NCBI GenBank assembly: GCA_003217965.1
Contig: QHNB01000178.1
Coordinates: 1-18,194, forward strand
Length of the DNA stretch: 18,194 nt
From: Verrucomicrobiota bacterium
GTDB taxonomy: Bacteria > Verrucomicrobiota > Verrucomicrobiia > Chthoniobacterales > UBA10450
Reading direction: 5' to 3'
Both the position numbers and the translations under genes were made by a program. Below, piece after piece: positions 7,151 through 16,057 of this stretch. The notes below the pieces were generated by a model. It saw only the letters and a list, made by a program, of their open reading frames with translations, was not told the origin of the DNA and made no database searches. Each line of letters begins with the position of its first letter. Position 1 is the first letter of the stretch.

Positions 7151-7220
7151 GAGTGAGTCGATTTCAGTAGAGAAAAGCAAGCCCTGTGCTTGACTAAAAG
7201 GTTCGACATCCGTCGTCCGA
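7151..7220. promoter_or_regulatory. Divergent control region, Pho operon / uvrA
   Basis: These 70 nt separate the divergent starts of the Pho operon (7150, minus) and uvrA (7221, plus) and must hold both promoters unless they lie inside the genes. A small inverted repeat, CAAGC (7178-7182) and GCTTG (7188-7192), could be an operator. TTGACT at 7190-7195 resembles a -35 box for uvrA, but no good -10 box lies at the right distance. No Pho box or LexA site is recognisable, and neither gene has a clear Shine-Dalgarno site. Confidence 0.3.
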
Positions 7221-10091
7221 ATGCCTGCGCAAGTTATCAAGATCATTGGGGCGCGCCAGCACAATCTCAAGAATCTCAAAGTCGAGATTCCGCGAGAGAG
7301 ACTGGTCGTGATTACCGGGTTAAGCGGGTCGGGAAAATCCTCCCTGGCTTTCGATACTCTCTACGCCGAAGGGCAGCGCCGCTACGTCGAGAGTCTTTCT
7401 GCCTACGCCCGTCAATTCCTGGATCAAATGGAAAAGCCGGACGTCGATTTCATTGAGGGATTGTCGCCGGCCATTGCCATTGAACAACGGAGCGCTGGCG
7501 CCAATCCGCGGTCGACCATCGCAACCACGACTGAGATTTACGACTACCTGCGTGTGCTCTTTTCGTCGGTCGGTCAGCCACATGATCCGGCTACCGGCCG
7601 GCCACTTCAGCGTCAAACGCCGCAGCAGATCGTTGATCGCATCCTGGCCTACCCGGCAGAAACGAAAATCATTATCTTAGCTCCGCTCATCGAAGCCGAA
7701 TCGGGTGGGTTTCGCGATGTCATTGAAAAATTGCGCCGCGAAGGTTTTGTCCGGGCGCGCATTGATGACGAGATCATTGAGCTTGGTCGGCCCGAGCCCA
7801 TTCGGCTGAAGAAAACCGAGAAGCACACGATAGAAGCGGTAGTCGATCGCCTGATAATCCGCGAAGGTGTGCGGGTTCGCCTGGCCGACTCGGTTGATAC
7901 CGCCCTGAAGTGGGGCGGCAATAAATTGATCGTCTTGCGGAGCGACGGCGGGGAGCAATGGTCGGGGGAACGCTTTTCAACCAATTACGCGACCTCCGAC
8001 AGCAATTTTTCACTCGGCGAACTGTCGCCGAAACATTTTTCATTTAACAGCCATCTCGGGGCCTGCCCGGCATGTCATGGCCTTGGCACGCAGCTTGTAG
8101 TCGACCCTGAGCTGGTCATCCCCGAGCCTGAAAAATCGATCGCGGCGGGCGCTATCACTCCCTGGCGGCGTGGGCCGAAGCGGATGCAGGCCTATTACCG
8201 AAAACTGCAAGGTGCGCTGGTAAAACATTTTCAGGTCAACGAAGACGCGCCGTTCGCCGATTTGCCGGAGAGCTTCAAGAACGCTCTCTATTTCGGGACC
8301 GGCGAAACTCCGATTGAAATAAATTTCAGCGCGAATGGCCGGAAAGAGAAGCTGGCGAAGCCGTTCGAGGGAATCGTGCCGCAGATGCAGCGACTTTATG
8401 CCGAGACCGAGAGCGAGTTTACGCGCAACCGAATTCGATCCTTCATGACGCGGGAGCCATGCCAGATCTGCGGCGGCGCGCGGCTACGTCCGGAGATTCT
8501 GGCTGTCACGATCCGCGACCAATCGAATCGTGAATTGAACATTCATCAATTTACCAAACTCACGATTGATGCAGCGGCGGATTTTGTTTCCCGAATCGCA
8601 CTTACTCCCCAGCAAAGGCAAATCGCGGCGGAAGTGGTGCGCGAAATCGAGTCGCGCCTCCAGTTTCTACTGGAAGTTGGTCTTGGCTATCTCACACTCG
8701 ACCGGGAGAGCGGTACCCTGAGTGGGGGCGAAGCGCAGCGGATTCGCCTGGCCACGCAAATTGGGTCCGGCCTGGCTGGCGTTCTTTACGTCCTGGATGA
8801 GCCCAGTATCGGATTGCATCATCGTGACAACGCGCGCTTGCTTGGCACGCTCGGGCGACTGCGCGATTTAGGCAATTCCGTCATTGTGGTCGAGCACGAT
8901 GAGGAGACGATCCGGGCCGCTGATCACATTATTGATCTCGGCCCAGGGGCAGGCCCGCGCGGCGGCGAAATTGTGGCGCAAGGAAGCATTGACGACATTT
9001 TGGGCGCGAGAAATTCGGCGACGGCTGATTATCTTTCCGGTCGCGCGAAAATCCAGGTGCCGCGTCAGCGGATCGAACCAAGAGCGCAGAATGGATCCGG
9101 CTGGCTGACCGTGGTCAGCGCGTCCGAAAATAACCTAAAGAGTGTGACGGCGTCATTTCCACTGGGCTGTTTCACCTGCGTAACCGGTGTTTCCGGCAGC
9201 GGAAAATCCACTTTGGTTGATGACATTCTGCGGCGGGCATTATTCCGCCAGTTCTACAATTCCAAGGAAAGACCGGGAGCTTTCCGCAACTTGCGTGGGG
9301 TCGAACAAATTGACAAAGCCATCGTCATCGACCAGAGCGCCATCGGGCGCACACCGCGCTCTAACCCGGTCACTTATACAGGCGCATTCACGCCGATCCG
9401 CGAGCTCTTTGCGCAACTGCCGGCGGCGCGTGTGCGCGGATATGATGCCGGCCGTTTCAGTTTCAATGTCAAAGGCGGCCGATGCGAAAATTGCGAAGGT
9501 GGCGGCCTTATCAAAATCGAGATGCATTTCCTGCCCGATGTTTACGTTGAGTGCGAAGTCTGCCATGGCCGCCGCTACAACCGGGAGACGCTCGAGATCA
9601 CCTACAAAGGGAAAAACATCGCCGATGTGCTTGATATGAGCGTCGATGAAGCGGCGCGTTTTTTCCGGAATGTGCCGAGCGTATCGGACAAATTAAACGC
9701 GCTGCTCGACGTCGGGCTAGGATATCTGCGGCTGGGTCAAGCCGCGACTACGCTTTCCGGCGGCGAAGCGCAACGGGTAAAGCTCGCGACCGAGCTTGCG
9801 AAAAAAGCGACCGGACGCACGTTTTATATTCTCGATGAACCGACAACCGGGCTGCATTTTGCTGATATCGAGAAATTGCTGCAGGTGCTGATGAAGTTGC
9901 GCGATGCTGGCAACACTCTTGTGGTGATTGAGCACAATCTGGAAATGATCAAGTGTGCTGATTGGGTGATCGATCTCGGGCCGGAAGGTGGCGAAGGGGG
10001 CGGCGCCATCATCGGCGCTGGGCCGCCGGAAAAAATCGCTGAAATTCCGGAAAGTTATACCGGCAAGTTCTTGCGGTCTTTGTTGCGGTGA
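7221..10091 (+). CDS. uvrA: Excinuclease ABC subunit A (UvrA)
   Basis: This 956-residue damage-recognition ATPase of nucleotide excision repair works as a dimer with UvrB. The first ABC module has Walker A GLSGSGKS (33-40), ESLSAYARQFL, a split insertion, signature LSGGEAQRIRL (about 500) and Walker B VLDEPSIGLHHRD (about 523-535). The second has GVSGSGKST (656-664), signature LSGGEAQRVKL (845-855) and ILDEPTTGLH (about 870-879). The C-terminal zinc module has all four cysteines (755, 758, 778, 781). Cys282/285 and Cys414/417 are present in the first half, but the CxxC that usually precedes PELSPRLFSFN is absent (the protein reads NYATSDSNFSLGELSPKHFSFN). Length is normal. The stop overlaps the next gene by GTGA. 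Confidence 0.97.
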   Translation: MPAQVIKIIGARQHNLKNLKVEIPRERLVVITGLSGSGKSSLAFDTLYAEGQRRYVESLSAYARQFLDQMEKPDVDFIEGLSPAIAIEQRSAGANPRSTIATTTEIYDYLRVLFSSVGQPHDPATGRPLQRQTPQQIVDRILAYPAETKIIILAPLIEAESGGFRDVIEKLRREGFVRARIDDEIIELGRPEPIRLKKTEKHTIEAVVDRLIIREGVRVRLADSVDTALKWGGNKLIVLRSDGGEQWSGERFSTNYATSDSNFSLGELSPKHFSFNSHLGACPACHGLGTQLVVDPELVIPEPEKSIAAGAITPWRRGPKRMQAYYRKLQGALVKHFQVNEDAPFADLPESFKNALYFGTGETPIEINFSANGRKEKLAKPFEGIVPQMQRLYAETESEFTRNRIRSFMTREPCQICGGARLRPEILAVTIRDQSNRELNIHQFTKLTIDAAADFVSRIALTPQQRQIAAEVVREIESRLQFLLEVGLGYLTLDRESGTLSGGEAQRIRLATQIGSGLAGVLYVLDEPSIGLHHRDNARLLGTLGRLRDLGNSVIVVEHDEETIRAADHIIDLGPGAGPRGGEIVAQGSIDDILGARNSATADYLSGRAKIQVPRQRIEPRAQNGSGWLTVVSASENNLKSVTASFPLGCFTCVTGVSGSGKSTLVDDILRRALFRQFYNSKERPGAFRNLRGVEQIDKAIVIDQSAIGRTPRSNPVTYTGAFTPIRELFAQLPAARVRGYDAGRFSFNVKGGRCENCEGGGLIKIEMHFLPDVYVECEVCHGRRYNRETLEITYKGKNIADVLDMSVDEAARFFRNVPSVSDKLNALLDVGLGYLRLGQAATTLSGGEAQRVKLATELAKKATGRTFYILDEPTTGLHFADIEKLLQVLMKLRDAGNTLVVIEHNLEMIKCADWVIDLGPEGGEGGGAIIGAGPPEKIAEIPESYTGKFLRSLLR

Positions 10092-12445
10092 GAGGAAAGA
10101 ACCTTCACCACGTCTTGACGGCGATGACATGCCTCGCGTCAGCGCTAATCGGTGCGCAACTCTTCGCCTCGTCCGAAATCAATGATGCTGCGCGGGCGAT
10201 CGATGATGGAGTTCCGGAAGTGGCGGTGGCGCGATTGCAAAGACTAGCCGGTACGCTGGCAGGCGAGGAAGCGCGAGATGCAAAAGAGAGATTGGCCGAA
10301 GCTTTGATTGCGGCAAAACGTCCGGCAGATGCATTGCATATTTTGGATGATCCGATCTTGCGCGATTCCGTGACCGCGAAATTTTTTCGTGCGCAAGCAT
10401 TGGTCGCAGTCCATCGGTTTGAGGATGCTCTGGCGCTTTATCGTGAGGTGGCGGGCAGTCCCGGACCACAGCAGAGGCCCTCTGCGTTTGGGATGGCAGA
10501 GATGCTTCGCGCTCTCGGCCGGCCGGACGAAGCAATTCGTCAATACCGGACGATAGAAACCGATTCTCGATTTGGTGTTTCAGCTCGGTTGCGAGACGCG
10601 GAGATCCTCATCGCCAAGGGAGAGCGTGCGATGGCGAAACGAGCGCTGGACCAAGCTCAAGCGAAAACCACACCGGATAAGCGGCAAAAACGTTTGCTGC
10701 GCGGCCGGTTGGAACTGTTGAATCAGCAACCAGAAAAGGCAATCGGGCTGCTCGATTCGCTGGTGAGAAAACCGGAAGAGGCCTCGCATGAAACGGTGAT
10801 GGCGGCGCTCTTTGCCATCGCAGACGCGCATTTGCAAATGAACGCCCCGGAAGCGGGAGACGATTATCTGGAGGATTTTGAGCTGGAAAAATGGTCGCAT
10901 GATTTGGCCCAACCGCGCCGTGGATTGGCGCGCTGGTATCTGGCGCAGAGCGACTGGCAGGCCGGTCGCCGAGAAGGGGCCGTTCGGCAGTTTGAGGAGA
11001 TCCGAAAGGCGATGCATCCCGCGCTTGCACCAGCCGTCTTGCAATACGCGCAGCTGCTGCTCGATACCGGCAAATCCGAGGAAGCACTCACCGTCCTGCG
11101 GGAAGTGGAGAGGTATCAACTCGATGCGAAAACGAGCCAGCAAATCAACTTCGAAATTGGTCGCGCCCTATACGCATGTGGCGAATTTTCCGAAGCAAGC
11201 AGGCGTTTCGAGCAATTAGCAGCGGGAGCGGGCGAATTCTCTCGACTGGCACTACTTAATGCGTCTCTCGGCTGGTTGCGCGCGAACGACGAGAAGCGGG
11301 TCGATTTGGATGCAAAGGAGCTAGCCACGGCCGGGGACACTGGAGCGGAGGCGGAAATTTTGCTGGAGAAAGGTTTGGCGGCCGCGAGACGGAACGACAA
11401 AAACGCGGCGCCCATGCTGGACGATTTTCTGCGTCGATTTCCGAGCTCTTCCCGTGTCGCAGCCGCTCATCTTGCTCTCGCCGAAATCGCATATCACTCC
11501 GTGCCGCCAAAGCTGGATCAAGCGGCGAAAAGTTTAGCTGCTGCACGCGCGGCCAACCCGAGCGAAACAGTTGCCGAACGTGCTGATTACCTGGCAATTT
11601 GGTTGGCCGATGCGGCTGGAGCCGATACCGATCGGGTGATCGCGGCGGCGAGCGATTTTTTGCGAGCGCATCCCAAATCCGATCTCGCTAAGGAAGTACG
11701 CCTGAAACTGGCAGAAACGCATTTTCGCCGGCAAGATTTTGCGAATGCGCAGACGCAGTTCGAATTGCTCGCGCAAGACACTGGAGCGTCGCCATTGACT
11801 GAAAAAGCGCTGTTTTTGGCAGCGCAATCGGCGATGGCGACGATGACGAGCCGATCGTCAGATCGAGCCCTGGAGCTACTCGCTCAAGTGGTAAAATTGA
11901 ATGGTGAATTCCGTTGGGCGGCGCGGAATGAGCAAGCTGCGATCGAGCGACGTCTGGGCAAACCGCAAGAGGCACAGCTGTTATATGACGAAGTGTTGAA
12001 AAGCGATGCGCGAGGCGCAGAAAAACGTGAGGCATTATGTGGGAAAGCCGACACTTTTTTCGAGCAAGCGAACGCTGGCGCTTCGAATTTGCAGCAGGCG
12101 GTGGCCTTGTACGATCAACTCGCAAATGAAGCGGCGAATCAGCCCCACTGGCGCAATCAAGCGCTATTCAAAAAGGGCATCTGTCTCGAGAAAGAATCGG
12201 ATCGAGACGGTGCCCTGTCGACCTTTTACCGAGTTCTCGAATTCAATCCAGAACCGGGACGAGCGCCGGAATTTTTCTGGTTTTACAAGGCTGGATTCAA
12301 CGCGGCGCGCCTGCTGGAGGACCAGCAGAAGTGGGAGTCGGCGGCGGCGATTTACGACAAGCTTGTGGCAGCCAAGGGACCCCGCAGCGACGAAGCCAGG
12401 GACCGGCTCAGCCAGCTCCGGTTGGAGCATTTTCTCTGGCATTGA
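10088..12445 (+). CDS. Large secreted tetratricopeptide-repeat protein
   Basis: This 785-residue protein has an N-terminal signal-like segment (basic MRGKNLHH, then a hydrophobic stretch to about residue 28, ending in ALIGAQLFASSE). The rest is Ala/Leu/Glu-rich helical repeats typical of TPR or Sel1-like solenoids. Recurrent patterns include ALALYREVAG, AIRQYRTIE, EALTVLREVERY, AQTQFELLAQ and AALSTF-type turns spread from about 35 to 770. No catalytic domain is visible. It probably acts in the periplasm or at the outer membrane as a protein-interaction scaffold. The GTG at 10088 overlaps the uvrA stop (GTGA) and supplies the charged n-region of the signal; ATG at 10124 is the alternative and would remove it. 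The partner and process are unknown. Confidence 0.8.
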   Translation: MRGKNLHHVLTAMTCLASALIGAQLFASSEINDAARAIDDGVPEVAVARLQRLAGTLAGEEARDAKERLAEALIAAKRPADALHILDDPILRDSVTAKFFRAQALVAVHRFEDALALYREVAGSPGPQQRPSAFGMAEMLRALGRPDEAIRQYRTIETDSRFGVSARLRDAEILIAKGERAMAKRALDQAQAKTTPDKRQKRLLRGRLELLNQQPEKAIGLLDSLVRKPEEASHETVMAALFAIADAHLQMNAPEAGDDYLEDFELEKWSHDLAQPRRGLARWYLAQSDWQAGRREGAVRQFEEIRKAMHPALAPAVLQYAQLLLDTGKSEEALTVLREVERYQLDAKTSQQINFEIGRALYACGEFSEASRRFEQLAAGAGEFSRLALLNASLGWLRANDEKRVDLDAKELATAGDTGAEAEILLEKGLAAARRNDKNAAPMLDDFLRRFPSSSRVAAAHLALAEIAYHSVPPKLDQAAKSLAAARAANPSETVAERADYLAIWLADAAGADTDRVIAAASDFLRAHPKSDLAKEVRLKLAETHFRRQDFANAQTQFELLAQDTGASPLTEKALFLAAQSAMATMTSRSSDRALELLAQVVKLNGEFRWAARNEQAAIERRLGKPQEAQLLYDEVLKSDARGAEKREALCGKADTFFEQANAGASNLQQAVALYDQLANEAANQPHWRNQALFKKGICLEKESDRDGALSTFYRVLEFNPEPGRAPEFFWFYKAGFNAARLLEDQQKWESAAAIYDKLVAAKGPRSDEARDRLSQLRLEHFLWH

Positions 12446-12472
12446 AAAAGAGCGCCTAACATCCGATTAAGA

Positions 12473-12501
12473 TTGATTCGCGCACGGAACTGGCTCATTA
12501 T
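12473..12501 (+). promoter_or_regulatory. Possible sigma70-like promoter for the small secreted gene
   Basis: TTGATT (12473-12478), a 17-nt spacer and CATTAT (12496-12501) match a housekeeping promoter at four of six positions in each box. A start site about 6-7 nt further on would leave almost no leader and would exclude the AGGAG at 12503-12507 from the mRNA. Either this promoter or that ribosome site is therefore not used as drawn. Read-through from the TPR gene is the alternative. Confidence 0.25.
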
Positions 12502-12509
12502 TAGGAGCA

Positions 12510-12797
12510 ATGAAAACACCGTTCAGGCTTCCGCGCCTGGCCGGTTGGACCGGGCGATGCGCGGCGGCATTTATCATGCTGGCCTTTTGCGCATCCGCAG
12601 TCGCTGACCCGAGTAAGAATGTAGTCACGCAGCCGAAAGCGCAGATGGTGCGTTATTCTGTTGCTGGCAATAAGCAGATCTACATCTTCATCTCGGGCTC
12701 GGCGATTCCGCAACCAATCGACCGTGTCGCGGGGCCAATCCCGACAACCGCGGTTCCGATGATTGTCTTCAACAATCTGAGCAATCGCACTGAGTAA
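12510..12797 (+). CDS. Small secreted protein, function unknown
   Basis: This 95-residue protein has a clear Sec signal peptide: basic MKTPFRLPRLAGWTGR, hydrophobic AAAFIMLAFCASAV, and predicted cleavage after AVA before DPSK (residue 33). The mature part is about 62 residues, with beta-type segments (QMVRYSVAGNKQIYIFISG) and a proline-rich turn (IPQPIDRVAGPIPTT). It has no cysteines after cleavage. AGGAG at 12503-12507 lies only 2 nt from the ATG. It is a single gene 64 nt after the TPR gene and ends at a strong hairpin. I do not recognise the family; it is probably periplasmic or surface-associated. Confidence 0.7.
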   Translation: MKTPFRLPRLAGWTGRCAAAFIMLAFCASAVADPSKNVVTQPKAQMVRYSVAGNKQIYIFISGSAIPQPIDRVAGPIPTTAVPMIVFNNLSNRTE

Positions 12798-12816
12798 TGC
12801 CGGCATAGTCCGGCGT
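12797..12816 (+). terminator. Small hairpin at the stop of the secreted gene
   Basis: GCCGG (12799-12803) pairs with CCGGC (12810-12814) around CATAGT. One wobble and one A-T pair extend the stem outward. No T-tract follows directly, so it may only stabilise the 3' end ahead of the next hairpin. Confidence 0.3.
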
Positions 12817-12822
12817 GGCAAA

Positions 12823-12841
12823 CGCGCTTGAGCAAAGCGCG
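12823..12841. terminator. Bidirectional terminator between convergent genes
   Basis: CGCGCTT (12823-12829) and AAGCGCG (12835-12841) form a perfect 7-bp stem with a 5-nt loop. On the plus strand TTTTATTTGTT follows after 9 nt; on the minus strand TTTGCC follows at once. It sits between the convergent ends of the small secreted gene and ilvC and could serve both. Confidence 0.6.
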
Positions 12842-12852
12842 AGTACGGAGTT

Positions 12853-13848
12853 TTATTTGTTGCGCCAAGTCATCAATGGCCGAATACGTCGGCCAGCTGT
12901 CTCAATCGGATGGTGTCGTGCCTTGCGCAGGAGAGCACGATAACGCGTTCCACCGCGCTCCATTTCGTGGATGAATTCGCGCGCAAACTTTCCGCTCCGA
13001 ATGTTTCGGAGGGCCTTCGCCATATTTTCTTGCACATGCTTGTCGACGATCTTTGGGCCGACGACGAGATCTCCCCATTTCGCGGTATCTGAGATTAAAT
13101 CACGCATTCCGGCGAGACCCGCTTCGTGAATGAGATCGACAATAAATTTTAATTCATGCAGGCATTCAAAATAGGCGAGCTCTGGCGCGTATCCGGCCCG
13201 AACCAAGACTTCAAAAGCATTGCGAATAAGGGCGGTTGTTCCGCCACATAGCACCGCCTGCTCGCCAAAAAGGTCAGTCTCGGTTTCTTCGCGGAAGGTG
13301 GTTTCAATTACTCCCGCGCGCCCGCAACCAATCGCTTTCGCCCATGCCATCGCCGTCGCGCGGGCGCGCCCGGTGAAATTCTGTTCGACCGCGACAATCG
13401 CGGGTACCCCGTGGCCGCGCTCGAACTCACGCCGCATCATTGGTCCCAGCGCTTTCGGCGCGACCATGACGACGTCGAGATGAGCTGGCGGCACAATCGT
13501 TTTGTAAAAAACAGCGAAGCCATGCGCGAAGAGCAATGTCTGCCCGGCACCTAAATACGGTGCAATTTGCCGCGCAAAAATTTTCGGCATTCGCGAATCG
13601 GGGAGCGCCAGAAAAATAATATCGCTGCGCTGGACAGCTTCTTCAGTTCGGAAAACAGATAGGCCGGCGGCCCGGGCCAATGGACGTGATTTGCTGGTGG
13701 GTCGGAGCCCGATCAACACCTCGCAGCCGCTGTCGCGTAGATTCAACGCGTGGGCGCGACCTTGCGCTCCGAAACCAATCACGCCGCAAATTTTCCCGAG
13801 TAACGGCTCAAGGCTAATCTGTTTATCGCGATAGATCCGCGCGGACAT
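12853..13848 (-). CDS. ilvC: Ketol-acid reductoisomerase, class I
   Basis: This 331-residue enzyme converts acetolactate or acetohydroxybutyrate to dihydroxy acids with NADPH and Mg2+, in isoleucine, valine and leucine synthesis. The N-terminal Rossmann domain has GFGAQGRAHALNLRDSG (25-41) and the cofactor loop LRPTSKS (48-54). The all-helical domain carries the metal ligands: ETETDLFGEQ (Asp192, Glu196), YFECLHELK (Glu228, Glu232) and SDTAKWGD (Ser253). Length is normal for class I. Two usually constant spots differ: FAHGFN is FAHGFA, and APKGPG is APKALG (130-135). The start at 13848 matches the family N-terminus (xKIYRD as ARIYRD); the frame is open to 14043 inside the upstream gene. It stands 52 nt after the TPR membrane gene, away from any ilvBN. 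Confidence 0.92.
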   Translation of the reverse strand: MSARIYRDKQISLEPLLGKICGVIGFGAQGRAHALNLRDSGCEVLIGLRPTSKSRPLARAAGLSVFRTEEAVQRSDIIFLALPDSRMPKIFARQIAPYLGAGQTLLFAHGFAVFYKTIVPPAHLDVVMVAPKALGPMMRREFERGHGVPAIVAVEQNFTGRARATAMAWAKAIGCGRAGVIETTFREETETDLFGEQAVLCGGTTALIRNAFEVLVRAGYAPELAYFECLHELKFIVDLIHEAGLAGMRDLISDTAKWGDLVVGPKIVDKHVQENMAKALRNIRSGKFAREFIHEMERGGTRYRALLRKARHHPIETAGRRIRPLMTWRNK

Positions 13849-13900
13849 GGCGCCGCAAGAGTGGCTGATGCAGCCCTGCGCGCCAAATTGAAATTGTGAC

Positions 13901-16012
13901 TTAGCCCCGGCCCGACTCCATAGCCAGGGCTTGCAGTTGCGAAACTTTGGCCCGAGCCGCGCGGGCTTCTGAACTGCGCCCCAATTTTTCGAGAATATCG
14001 GAGAGCAGTATATACTGGCTCGGTTGGTCGGGCTGACGGGCAACAGCGCGACGCTGCGCCTGAAATGCTTCGTCGAGGCGATTTTCGTGCATTTTCATTG
14101 TGGCGATTAAACGCAACGCCTCCACGTCATGCACATCAAGCATCGCAGCGTAGCGCAGCGCTTCAATGGAGTGAGAGGTGTCGCCGTTCTCGGCATAAAG
14201 CCGGCCCTCGGCAAGTCTCGCCGCGTGATGCCACCAATTTTTCCGCACAAAATTTTGAACAAGATCCAGCGCAGCCAAGGGACCTTGTGTTCGACGAACC
14301 AACTCCGATTCGCAACTAACCAACTCCCAAACCTGCGGGTAATTAATCCGGGCATGATCGAGCAGTGCAATTGCCCCGGCATCGTCTTTGGCATTATGGC
14401 GCAGACCAGCGAGATTATAAATTCCCATCCAGGTCCGGGGATATTCTTTCGATTCTAACGGCGCAATTTTGGCGGCGTTGGTGAGTAACGCCTCGGCCTC
14501 GGTCAGTTTACCCTGTCGTGAAAGAACATCGGCCAGATTGGTTCGCGCGATCGGGTAGTGGGGCGTGAGCGCAAGAACGTGGCGGAACAGCTTTTCAGCT
14601 TTGGCATAATCTCCATGCCGGCCATAGATGAGTCCGAGATTCACCTCCACCCGCGCACCGCCGCCGCCGGCAGCCAGAGTTCGCTTATAGAACGTTTCGG
14701 GATCACACCAATCAGTGCTTCGAATGGTGCTCCGCATACCAAGCGCGACAACGGCGAATACAGCAACGCCGGCCAGGGGGCGTTGAAAACTGCGAGGCAA
14801 ATCGAATGTGCACCCGGCCAAGAAAATCAGAAACCCGACGCTAGGCAGATATAGCCAATGCTCAGCAACTGTCGCATTGAGCGAAACGATATTGGAAATG
14901 GGGAGATAGGCAGCCAAGAACCAAATTGCACCTATAACTCGCATCCGCTGGCCGATGCCCGCTTTGGCGCAGCCATAGATGAAGGCCGCGAGAATGCACA
15001 GGCCGAGAATAGAAAGGTATTCCGAGTCGGCGGAGTTGCGCCAGCTCTGGCGCGTCCGGTAATTATTCGGCTCGAAAATAGTGCGTTCCATGTGCAGGTT
15101 CGCCGGGAAAACCATCAAGCGCCCATAATCGCCAAGCGAGCGAAGCATAAGCGTGGCACGGACAGGCGCGCTCCAGTGTTCACTCCCGCCTTTTTCGACG
15201 CGCTCGCCAGGAAGTTGGTGAAGGCCGGCGTAGATAGTGAGAACGCAGACGCAGCAAATCACGGTCACGATTTTTGTTTTGCGGCGAATGTTTCTGGCGA
15301 AGGCGAGCGTGTGGACGAGGAACAACAAAATCCAGACGCAGGCGATCTCGCGCGAGCAAAGAGAAAGCACTCCGCAAATCCCTGCCAACGAGTAAAAGAT
15401 TAATTTTATTCCAGGCGATTGCACGGCGCGTCCATGCAGGACGAGCAACCACCCACCGGCTGCAAACAAAAACGCCAGGCTATCAGCGCGACCGGAGATA
15501 TAATCGACCGCGGCGGAGTGGACCGGGTGCACCATCCAGAGCGCCGCGATCAGAAAGGCCGCGAGCGAAGCCGCGAAGTTAGACCGCGAGTCAGTATTGT
15601 TCCAAATGCCGGCGCCTTTGCGGAACAATAAAATCAGCAATCGGTACAAAAGCAGGCCGCTTCCGACATGCAGCAGAATGTTGGTGAGATGAAAACCGGT
15701 GGGGTCGGTGTTCCAAAAGTAATAATCGGCCATGAAGGAGAGGTTCTGGACCGGCCGATAATGAGGAGAGTAGGAATCGAGAAAGAGGTAGTGCCGGAAC
15801 GCTTCGAGCGCGAGCAGCGGACTTTTGATGAATGGGTTGTCGTGCGCGAGGTAATCGTCGTCCCATACAGGCTGTCCCTGCAGAGCGGGCAGATGCACGA
15901 GAAAGCCGATAGCCGCGAGGAAGAGATATCGCGGCCATTGCTTTTCGCGAAGTGCGGCTAGTTGCCTGCGCAGAGTCGTCCGATGGGGGGAATCAGCTAC
16001 GCTCTGGTTCAT
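13901..16012 (-). CDS. TMTC-like polytopic membrane protein with C-terminal TPRs
   Basis: This 703-residue protein has a membrane half (about 28-430) of about ten hydrophobic helices followed by TPR repeats (about 452-695: VNLGLIYGRHGDYAKAEKLF, LADVLSRQGKLTEAEALL, SDILEKLGRSSEARAARA). A WDDD acidic motif (50-53) in the first loop, HLTNILLHVGSGLLLYRLL (108-126), WMVHPVHSAAVDYISGRAD (159-177) and EHWLYLPSVGF (384-394) match the TMTC / GT-C glycosyltransferase group. That group transfers sugars from lipid carriers on the outer face of the membrane; donor and acceptor are unknown here. ATG at 16012 gives a short basic cytoplasmic tail. It follows the pilins by 97 nt, so a role in pilin or surface-protein glycosylation is possible but unproven. 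Confidence 0.82.
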   Translation of the reverse strand: MNQSVADSPHRTTLRRQLAALREKQWPRYLFLAAIGFLVHLPALQGQPVWDDDYLAHDNPFIKSPLLALEAFRHYLFLDSYSPHYRPVQNLSFMADYYFWNTDPTGFHLTNILLHVGSGLLLYRLLILLFRKGAGIWNNTDSRSNFAASLAAFLIAALWMVHPVHSAAVDYISGRADSLAFLFAAGGWLLVLHGRAVQSPGIKLIFYSLAGICGVLSLCSREIACVWILLFLVHTLAFARNIRRKTKIVTVICCVCVLTIYAGLHQLPGERVEKGGSEHWSAPVRATLMLRSLGDYGRLMVFPANLHMERTIFEPNNYRTRQSWRNSADSEYLSILGLCILAAFIYGCAKAGIGQRMRVIGAIWFLAAYLPISNIVSLNATVAEHWLYLPSVGFLIFLAGCTFDLPRSFQRPLAGVAVFAVVALGMRSTIRSTDWCDPETFYKRTLAAGGGGARVEVNLGLIYGRHGDYAKAEKLFRHVLALTPHYPIARTNLADVLSRQGKLTEAEALLTNAAKIAPLESKEYPRTWMGIYNLAGLRHNAKDDAGAIALLDHARINYPQVWELVSCESELVRRTQGPLAALDLVQNFVRKNWWHHAARLAEGRLYAENGDTSHSIEALRYAAMLDVHDVEALRLIATMKMHENRLDEAFQAQRRAVARQPDQPSQYILLSDILEKLGRSSEARAARAKVSQLQALAMESGRG

Positions 16013-16057
16013 GAGCAGAGGAAGAAAGGAGAAGCCGACTCGTCTTTAAACAGGCGA

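Noticed and set aside
7151..7220. LexA or Pho box upstream of uvrA and the Pho operon
   Set aside because: No copy of a recognised LexA or PhoB consensus could be found; only a short CAAGC/GCTTG repeat is present.
10580..11143. A 187-codon minus-strand open frame inside the TPR gene
   Set aside because: A shadow of the long TPR reading frame, with no motif and no regulatory context.
14858..15403. A 181-codon plus-strand open frame inside the TMTC-like gene
   Set aside because: It is antisense to a membrane protein with well-conserved motifs; its composition is charged and featureless and it has no ribosome site.
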